Assembly (NCBI RefSeq): GCF_002095575.1
Contig: NZ_MLJJ01000012.1
Coordinates: 57,748-121,747 of the forward strand
Direction: 5' to 3'
From: Pantoea septica
GTDB taxonomy: Bacteria; Pseudomonadota; Gammaproteobacteria; Enterobacterales; Enterobacteriaceae
DNA length: 64,000 nt
The notes below the pieces were generated by a model. It had not been told where the DNA came from. It saw only the letters and a list, made by a program, of their open reading frames with translations, and did not search any database. Every line of letters begins with the position of its first letter. Position 1 is the first letter of the stretch. Position numbers and translations under genes: made by a program. Below are positions 59,469 to 64,000 of this stretch, piece after piece.

Positions 59469-59813
59469 ATGACCATTACCCGTATCGATCCCGAACACCG
59501 CATGTCCGAAGCCGTAATCCACGATCAAACGGTTTATTACACCAGCGTGCCGGAAAACCTCGACGCCGACGCCGAGGCGCAGACCGCCAACGCGCTGGCG
59601 GTGATTGACGCCCTGCTGACGCGCGTCGGCTCGGACAAGAGCAAAATCCTCGACGCCACTATCTTTCTGGTGGATAAGGCCGATTTCGCGGCGATGAACC
59701 GCGCCTGGGACGCGTGGGTGTCGCCCGGCAACGCGCCGGTGCGCTGCACCGTTCAGGCCGGGCTGATGAATCCGAAGTATAAAGTAGAGATCAAAATCGT
59801 CGCGGCGCTATAG
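59469..59813 (+). CDS. yoaB: RidA family protein YoaB
   Basis: RidA/YjgF-like protein of 114 residues, a likely enamine/imine deaminase. Fold features are YYTSVPENLDADAEAQTANALAVID and the C-terminal APVRCTVQAGLMNPKYKVEI with the active-site arginine. ATG 59469 with AGGAG. Substrate not known. It diverges from yoaA. Confidence 0.93.
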   Translation: MTITRIDPEHRMSEAVIHDQTVYYTSVPENLDADAEAQTANALAVIDALLTRVGSDKSKILDATIFLVDKADFAAMNRAWDAWVSPGNAPVRCTVQAGLMNPKYKVEIKIVAAL

Positions 59814-59829
59814 GCTGCCGCGCCGGACG

Positions 59830-60015
59830 CTACTCTTCATCCTCGTCATCTTCGAAGCGCGCCTGGATCCGCTCGCCCGTATGGGTCTGGCGGATCTCCT
59901 GCGCGACCTGAGTGATCGCCTCTCCGCTGGACATGCCGCCAGCCATCAGCTCCTGAATACGCTCCACCGCCTGCTGCTGCTGCTCGTGGGAGAGCGCCGG
60001 TAAACCTTTAAACAT
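59830..60015 (-). CDS. yoaH: UPF0181 protein YoaH
   Basis: Small protein of 61 residues: [34 protein letters not shown] is the YoaH signature, with a very acidic end (FEDDEDEE). ATG 60015 is 7 bases after AGGAG; the ATG immediately before it is less well spaced. Function unknown. It diverges from pabB. Confidence 0.92.
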   Translation of the reverse strand: MFKGLPALSHEQQQQAVERIQELMAGGMSSGEAITQVAQEIRQTHTGERIQARFEDDEDEE

Positions 60016-60127
60016 CATTCACTCCTGGTTGCGGGGCGGGCACGGTTCCGTGCGGAACAAACAGGTGCCAGCCGGGAAAAAATATGTCAGGCTAACGCCC
60101 TTATCGATGTCTTATTTTTGCCGAAAA

Positions 60128-61486
60128 ATGGTCTCAACGCTCAGTCTACACTATACGCAGGATGCGCTCAGCGCGCATTTCGCCAGGATGTCGCATCTTC
60201 CCTGGGCGATGCTGCTCACCTCAGGTCATGCCGATCATGCGGATAACCGCTTCGATATGCTGACCGCCGATCCGCGCGCCACGCTGGTGACCCACGACGG
60301 CCTCACGACGATAGACGCGGACGGCAGCGTCAGCCAGAGCGCCGACGATCCGCTGCTGCTGGTGCGGCGGCAGTGCGAGGCGCTGGGCGCGCCTCCCGAC
60401 TGTCGCGACGACCTGCCGTTTCAGGGCGGCGCGCTCGGCCTGTTCGGCTACGATCTCGGCCGCCGCTTCGAGCGCCTGCCGCAGCAGGCAGCGGACGATC
60501 TGACCACGCCCGATATGGCGATCGGCATTTACGACTGGGCGCTGATCGCCGACCATCATCTGCAGCGCCTGACGCTGGTGTCGCTGGGAGACGCGCAGGC
60601 GCGGCTGCGCTGGATGCTGCAGTGGCCGCCGCGCGAGGCTGCGCCCTTCTCGCTCACCAGCGGCTGGCAATCGAACCTGAGCTACCGCGACTACGCCGAG
60701 CGTTTTCACGCGGTGCAGGCCTATATCCAGGCGGGCGACTGTTATCAGGTCAATCTGGCGCAGCGCTTTCAGGCGCGCTATCAGGGCGATGAGTGGCAGG
60801 CGTTCTGCCGCCTTAACGCCGCTAACCGCGCGCCGTTCAGCGCTTTTCTACGTCTGCCCGATAGCGCGATCCTTAGCCTGTCGCCGGAGCGCTTTGTATC
60901 GCTGAAGGGTGATGAGATTGAAACCCGGCCGATTAAGGGCACGCGGCCGCGCGCGGCCGATCCCGAACGCGATCGTCGTGAAGCGCTGGCGCTGGCGCAG
61001 TCGGAAAAAGATCGCGCCGAGAATCTGATGATCGTCGATCTGTTGCGTAACGATATCGGCCGCGTCGCCGCGCCGGGATCCGTCAGCGTGCCGGCGCTGT
61101 TCGTGGTCGAGCCTTTTCCGGCGGTGCACCATTTGGTCAGCACCATACGGGCGCGCCTGCCCGCCTCGCTGCACGCCAGCGATCTGCTGCGCGCCTGTTT
61201 CCCCGGCGGCTCCATTACCGGCGCGCCGAAAATTCGCGCCATGGAGATTATCGACGAGCTGGAGCCGCATCGCCGCAACGCCTGGTGCGGCAGCATCGGC
61301 TACCTCAGCCTCTGCGGACGCATGGACACCAGCATCGCTATCCGCACGCTGATCGCCGAACGGCAGCAGCTGTTCTGCGCGGCGGGCGGCGGCGTGGTCG
61401 CCGACAGCGAGCTGGATGCCGAATATCAGGAAACGCTACACAAAGTCAGCCGCATTCTACCTGCGCTGTCCGGAGACGACGAATGA
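60128..61486 (+). CDS. pabB: Aminodeoxychorismate synthase component I
   Basis: Converts chorismate and ammonia to 4-amino-4-deoxychorismate for folate, with PabA supplying ammonia. I chose ATG 60128 (MVSTLSLHYTQDALSAHF), giving 452 residues (E. coli 453); an in-frame ATG at 60107 is an alternative. Neither has a clear Shine-Dalgarno. Conserved blocks: LPFQGGALGLFGYDLGRRFE, AGDCYQVNLAQRF, the lysine of ETRPIKGTRPR, AENLMIVDLLRNDIGRV and FPGGSITGAPKIRAMEIIDELEP. Confidence 0.95.
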   Translation: MVSTLSLHYTQDALSAHFARMSHLPWAMLLTSGHADHADNRFDMLTADPRATLVTHDGLTTIDADGSVSQSADDPLLLVRRQCEALGAPPDCRDDLPFQGGALGLFGYDLGRRFERLPQQAADDLTTPDMAIGIYDWALIADHHLQRLTLVSLGDAQARLRWMLQWPPREAAPFSLTSGWQSNLSYRDYAERFHAVQAYIQAGDCYQVNLAQRFQARYQGDEWQAFCRLNAANRAPFSAFLRLPDSAILSLSPERFVSLKGDEIETRPIKGTRPRAADPERDRREALALAQSEKDRAENLMIVDLLRNDIGRVAAPGSVSVPALFVVEPFPAVHHLVSTIRARLPASLHASDLLRACFPGGSITGAPKIRAMEIIDELEPHRRNAWCGSIGYLSLCGRMDTSIAIRTLIAERQQLFCAAGGGVVADSELDAEYQETLHKVSRILPALSGDDE

Positions 61487-62049
61487 AGCCGCTGACGCTC
61501 GACGCCTTTATTACCCGCTTTATGCTTCATCAGCCGGAAAAGCCGCAGCAGCGTCCCGCTGGTCGTCAGGCCGCGGTGCTGGTGCCCGTCGTCGCGCGAG
61601 ACGCGCCGGGCCTGCTGCTGACGCGCCGTTCGCGCGAGCTGCGCAAGCACGCCGGTCAGGTCGCCTTTCCAGGCGGCATGCAGGACAATACCGACGCCTC
61701 GCTGGTGGCGACCGCGCTGCGCGAGGCGCAGGAAGAGGTGGGCATCGATCCTGGCGAGGTGAAGGTTATCGGCCAGCTTGCCCCCGTTACCAGCAGCACC
61801 GGCTTTCGCGTGACGCCGGTGGTCGGCATCATCTCGCCGCAGATTGCGCTGCACATCAATCCCGACGAGGTGGAAAGCGCCTTTGAGATGCCGCTGGAAG
61901 AGGCGCTGCGGCTCAACCGCTACGCTTCGCTGGAGGTGCGGCATGCCGGCCTGCGTCATCCGGTCTGGCTTTCTGTCTATCAGGAGTATCTGGTGTGGGG
62001 GATGACGGCCGGCATTATCCGTTCCCTTAGCCAGCAGATCGCGTTCTGA
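61483..62049 (+). CDS. nudL: Nudix hydrolase NudL
   Basis: Putative CoA pyrophosphohydrolase, 188 residues. The start ATG 61483 overlaps the pabB stop by 4 bases (ATGA), indicating coupling; an open frame extends upstream inside pabB but is not used. The Nudix box is GGMQDNTDASLVATALREAQEEVGID and the UPF0035 signature LLTRRSRELRKHAGQVAFPGG precedes it. Confidence 0.94.
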   Translation: MKPLTLDAFITRFMLHQPEKPQQRPAGRQAAVLVPVVARDAPGLLLTRRSRELRKHAGQVAFPGGMQDNTDASLVATALREAQEEVGIDPGEVKVIGQLAPVTSSTGFRVTPVVGIISPQIALHINPDEVESAFEMPLEEALRLNRYASLEVRHAGLRHPVWLSVYQEYLVWGMTAGIIRSLSQQIAF

Positions 62050-62239
62050 CGCCCGTTCCGCTCTGTTTTCTCCTTTTACAACAACTGATTGCGATCTGCC
62101 GCACAGCATAACTATTTCTCGCCTGAACGATTAGTTTATTTCATGCGAAAAGGCGTTTGTTTCCACGGGTCGACGATTACTATTAGCGCCATAAACTGCC
62201 CCGGCAGAGATAAAAAATTATTTGTGAGGAGTGTCGCCT

Positions 62240-63604
62240 GTGATTAGCGTTTTTGACATGTTCAAAGTGGGCATTGGCCCGTCGAGTTCCCATACCGTGG
62301 GGCCGATGAAAGCAGGCAAGGAGTTTGTCGACCTGCTGGTTGAACAGGGAAAACTTCAGGAGGTGACGCGCATCGCCGTGGATGTTTACGGCTCGCTCTC
62401 GCTAACCGGCAAGGGCCACCATACCGATATCGCCATTATTATGGGACTGGCGGGCGCCTCCCCGGCCACGGTGGATATCGACAGCATTCCCGCCTTTATT
62501 AAAGAGGTCGAGCAGCGCGAACGGCTGCTGCTGGCCAACGGCGCGCATGAGGTAGACTTTCCGCGCGAAGGCGGCATGGTGTTCCGCAGCGAGAATCTGT
62601 CGCTGCATGAAAACGGCATGCGCCTGCTCGCTTTTGCGGGCGACCTGCTGATCTTAAGCAAAACCTACTATTCGGTCGGCGGCGGCTTTATCGTCGACGA
62701 AGAGCATTTTGGCCAGTCGACGCTGGATGAAGTGAGCGTGCCCTGGCCTTTCCACTCGGCGAAAGAGCTGCTGGCGCACTGCCGCGAAACCGGCCTGTCG
62801 CTCTCTGGCCTGGTGATGAAGAACGAACTGGCGCTGCACTCGCGCGACGAGATCCGCGACTACTTCACCGACGTCTGGCAGACCATGCAGGCCTGTATCG
62901 ATCGCGGGCTGAATACCGAAGGCGTTCTCCCGGGTCCGCTGCGCGTGCCGCGCCGCGCCGCCTCGCTGCGCCGTCTGCTGACCTCGTCGTCTAAACACTC
63001 CAACGATCCGATGAACGTCATCGACTGGATCAATATGTTCGCGCTGGCGGTCAATGAAGAGAACGCCGCCGGCGGCCGCGTCGTTACCGCGCCGACCAAC
63101 GGCGCCTGCGGCATCGTTCCGGCGGTGCTCGCCTATTACGATCACTTTATCGAAACCGTGACGCCCGATATTTTCACCCGCTATTTCCTCGCGTCGGGCG
63201 CCATCGGCATCCTGTATAAAATGAACGCCTCGATTTCCGGCGCGGAGGTGGGCTGTCAGGGTGAAGTGGGCGTGGCCTGTTCCATGGCGGCCGCCGGACT
63301 GACCGAACTGCTGGGCGGCAGCCCGGAACAGGTCTGCGTCGCAGCCGAGATCGGCATGGAGCATAACCTCGGCCTGACCTGCGACCCGGTGGCCGGCCAG
63401 GTGCAGGTGCCCTGCATCGAGCGCAACGCCATCGCCTCGGTGAAGGCGATCAACGCCGCCCGCATGGCGCTGCGCCGCACCAGCGAGCCGCGCGTTTCGC
63501 TCGATAAGGTGATCGAAACCATGTATGAAACCGGCAAAGATATGAACGCCAAATATCGCGAAACCTCGCGCGGCGGCCTGGCGATAAAAGTTCAGTGCGA
63601 CTAA
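62240..63604 (+). CDS. sdaA: L-serine dehydratase 1
   Basis: Iron-sulfur enzyme that deaminates L-serine to pyruvate, 454 residues as in E. coli. GAGGAG (62226-62231) is 8 bases before GTG 62240 (translated [26 protein letters not shown]), so that start is preferred to a GTG three codons earlier. The alpha-domain cysteines lie in [20 protein letters not shown] and [17 protein letters not shown], the 4Fe-4S ligands among them. SSSHT is the conserved beta-domain motif. Confidence 0.97.
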   Translation: MISVFDMFKVGIGPSSSHTVGPMKAGKEFVDLLVEQGKLQEVTRIAVDVYGSLSLTGKGHHTDIAIIMGLAGASPATVDIDSIPAFIKEVEQRERLLLANGAHEVDFPREGGMVFRSENLSLHENGMRLLAFAGDLLILSKTYYSVGGGFIVDEEHFGQSTLDEVSVPWPFHSAKELLAHCRETGLSLSGLVMKNELALHSRDEIRDYFTDVWQTMQACIDRGLNTEGVLPGPLRVPRRAASLRRLLTSSSKHSNDPMNVIDWINMFALAVNEENAAGGRVVTAPTNGACGIVPAVLAYYDHFIETVTPDIFTRYFLASGAIGILYKMNASISGAEVGCQGEVGVACSMAAAGLTELLGGSPEQVCVAAEIGMEHNLGLTCDPVAGQVQVPCIERNAIASVKAINAARMALRRTSEPRVSLDKVIETMYETGKDMNAKYRETSRGGLAIKVQCD

Positions 63605-63827
63605 TGTCTCGCCGTCGGTCGTTTATTGCGCAGTCATCATGAATTGCGCGTCTGGCCCTACCCCATCGCCCTGATTAACGATAGAGTAATGATTCGCGCG
63701 ACCTTCTCAGCTCGCGCGGCTGTTTCAGTACTGCTTTTTTTATCAAGCATGGCTAAACCTTATTTATGCCTTGCCGATAATCTCCCCGTTATCCTGCTTT
63801 AATTTCGTGTGTGGAAGGTGGTTACTG

Positions 63828-64000
63828 ATGCTTTTGGCCCAGCAGTATGTTGGACAGTTTCGCCGTAAGCGACTCTTTATCGCGTTGGTGATTGCCGCTG
63901 TGGTTCTGATATTGACGCTGGCTTTTCGCTTCTTCGAAGAGAAATCGCGTATTGAGCAGCAGTCGCTTAATTTTGCTGACAACGCCATTCAGCGCTTTGA
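63828..64000 (+). CDS. pdeD: Probable c-di-GMP phosphodiesterase PdeD (YoaD), 5' part only
   Basis: Frame beginning at ATG 63828 (MLLAQQYVGQFRRKRLFIALV) and open to the window end, 57 codons visible. A basic stretch precedes one membrane helix (LFIALVIAAVVLILTLAF), then a periplasmic helix. That layout, and the position right after sdaA, match the CSS-EAL protein PdeD of E. coli. The EAL domain would lie outside. GGAAGG upstream. The call rests mainly on synteny. Confidence 0.6.
   Translation, partial: MLLAQQYVGQFRRKRLFIALVIAAVVLILTLAFRFFEEKSRIEQQSLNFADNAIQRF

Overview
The window is chromosomal DNA of an enterobacterium, almost certainly of the Erwiniaceae (Pantoea/Mixta/Erwinia side). Nearly every protein matches an Escherichia coli core protein at family level and length. 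Three features depart from E. coli: galU, ugd and a UDP-glucuronate 4-epimerase form one operon beside hns, an orphan WbaP-type sugar transferase is present, and selD is missing between topB and ydjA. I see no insertion sequence, prophage, integrase, CRISPR array, rRNA or toxin-antitoxin module. This is core genome with small accessory inserts.

Layout. 1-6165: oligopeptide permease oppABCD (oppD runs off the left edge), preceded by a second oppA-like gene. 6734-7381: ychE. 7810-10497: adhE, with a perfect FNR-type box upstream. 10560-12013: tdk and hns. 12099-17607, leftward: rssA, rssB, galU, ugd and the epimerase. 17701-19059: ychJ and purU. 19205-19634: two tRNA-Tyr genes followed by a duplicated 3' segment that reproduces the tyrT/rttR/tpr architecture of E. 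coli, including an Arg-rich micro-ORF. 19718-23506: xthA, ynjH, topB, ydjA. 23679-30284: sppA, ansA, pncA, yeaC, msrB, gapA, yeaD. 30427-35823: yeaE, mipA, then yeaG-yeaH with a good sigma-54 promoter. 36074-37802: nhaP2, interrupted by a single-base frameshift. 37878-41265: an insert holding a 77-aa unknown protein, the WbaP-like enzyme and a Bcr/CflA transporter. 41258-48368: dadX, dadA, spoVR, fadR, nhaB. 48486-52876: dsbB, ycgN, ycgM, ycgL, minCDE. 52929-63604: rnd, fadD, yeaY, tsaB, yoaA, yoaB, yoaH, pabB, nudL, sdaA. The start of a pdeD-like gene runs off the right edge.

How the genes work together. GalU, Ugd and the epimerase convert glucose-1-phosphate through UDP-glucose and UDP-glucuronate to UDP-galacturonate, in transcription order; these are precursors for surface polysaccharide, and the WbaP-like enzyme 23 kb away could start such a polymer. 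RssB controls RpoS turnover. FadR and its target fadD are both present, and fadD carries a FadR-like operator. YeaG, YeaH and SpoVR, which often occur together in bacteria, lie within 13 kb here.

The most unusual items are: (1) a family of three imperfect long-palindrome intergenic elements, all in the same orientation and all between convergent genes (about 30317-30389, 45758-45862, 49028-49111); (2) the tyrT-associated repeat with its micro-ORF; (3) the nhaP2 frameshift at a T run; and (4) the mosaic gene order, which alternates between blocks lying on opposite sides of the E. coli terminus. I found no convincing wholly new multi-gene system.
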